A stretch of 6,265 nucleotides of DNA, taken from contig JBBSGJ010000139.1 in NCBI GenBank assembly GCA_038254195.1, positions 1 to 6,265 on the forward strand, read 5' to 3'. The position numbers and the translations under genes were made by a program. This stretch comes from JBBQAA01 sp038254195 (GTDB lineage Bacteria; Actinomycetota; Thermoleophilia; Solirubrobacterales; Solirubrobacteraceae). The notes below the pieces were generated by a model. It made no database searches, had not been told where the DNA came from, and was given only the letters and a program-made list of their open reading frames with translations. Positions 6,089 to 6,265 of the stretch are shown here, piece after piece. Positions within the stretch are counted from its first letter, which is position 1. Every line of letters starts with the position of its first letter.

Positions 6089-6265
6089 CTACTCGCAGAC
6101 CCTCGCGTTCGTCGTCTTGGCGCACCCCTCGAGCCGGCGCGCGACCGCGCGGTAGGCGCGCTCGGCCGGCTTGGCGCGGACGTGGCGCGGACGCCGGACG
6201 GTGCGCAGGCCGGCGAAGTGGAACGGTTGGTCTCCGTGATCGTCCGGGCTGATCCACGTGTACCA
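6089..6265 (-). CDS. C-terminal part of an unidentified gene (runs off the window)
   Basis: Reading the minus strand from the window edge gives 58 residues followed by TAG at 6091-6089. The sequence begins WYTWISPDDHGDQPFHFAGL and ends GCAKTTNARVCE. The aromatic- and acid-rich opening and balanced composition look like real protein, unlike the Arg/Pro-rich text of the competing frames, and a stop followed by a hairpin suits a gene end. I do not recognise the family. The tail has two Cys residues and a basic segment, perhaps a secreted or surface protein, but that is a guess. It converges with the cupin remnant across a 114-base gap that holds no gene. Confidence 0.55.
   Translation of the reverse strand, partial: WYTWISPDDHGDQPFHFAGLRTVRRPRHVRAKPAERAYRAVARRLEGCAKTTNARVCE

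Noticed and set aside
6013..6252. Plus-strand 79-residue open frame at the right end
   Set aside because: Arg/Gly/Ser-rich text. The minus strand has a more protein-like open frame ending in a stop followed by a hairpin.
1..6265. CRISPR arrays, tRNA or rRNA genes, insertion sequences
   Set aside because: I saw no regularly spaced repeats, cloverleaf, rRNA motifs, transposase motifs or terminal inverted repeats.

Overview
The window is very GC-rich, with almost every third codon position G or C, GTG starts, stop/start overlaps of the form GTGA and a possible leaderless promoter. This fits a high-GC actinobacterium, perhaps of the Thermoleophilia/Solirubrobacterales type. That placement is inferred from style and protein character only.

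Region 1 (1-2802, + strand) is an operon-like cell-surface glycosylation module. It holds the last codons of an unidentified gene, a polytopic GT-C (family 39-like) glycosyltransferase and a GT4-type cytoplasmic glycosyltransferase. Each gene is joined to the next by a GTGA overlap, so translation is probably coupled. The two enzymes plausibly build or modify an envelope polysaccharide or glycolipid.

Region 2 (2803-3130) is a non-coding gap between convergent genes. It contains only weak hairpins.

Region 3 (3131-4582, - strand) is the most interesting gene. It encodes a 483-residue protein whose C-terminal third matches the Bacillus spore-coat transglutaminase Tgl at the catalytic Cys, Glu and His, with identical spacing in two diagnostic intervals. 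It has no signal peptide. Near its N-terminus lies a short segment resembling the 'GN-AV-LL-R' motif often seen in actinobacterial proteins linked to the extracellular contractile injection system (eCIS, DUF4157). It may therefore be a cross-linking effector or structural enzyme delivered by a non-Sec route. A TANNNT -10 box lies exactly 6 nt before its ATG, suggesting a leaderless transcript, and a perfect 8+8 bp palindrome lies about 110 bp upstream.

Region 4 (4595-5008) has no convincing gene. Region 5 (5009-5974) is a broken divergent pair: the effector-binding half of a LysR-type regulator (-) abuts the C-terminal two thirds of a cupin (+). Both 5' ends and the shared promoter are missing, as expected from one deletion or an assembly join near 5630. 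Long open frames cross this join on both strands and could mislead annotation. Region 6 (6089-6265, -) is the C-terminal end of an unidentified gene that runs off the window.
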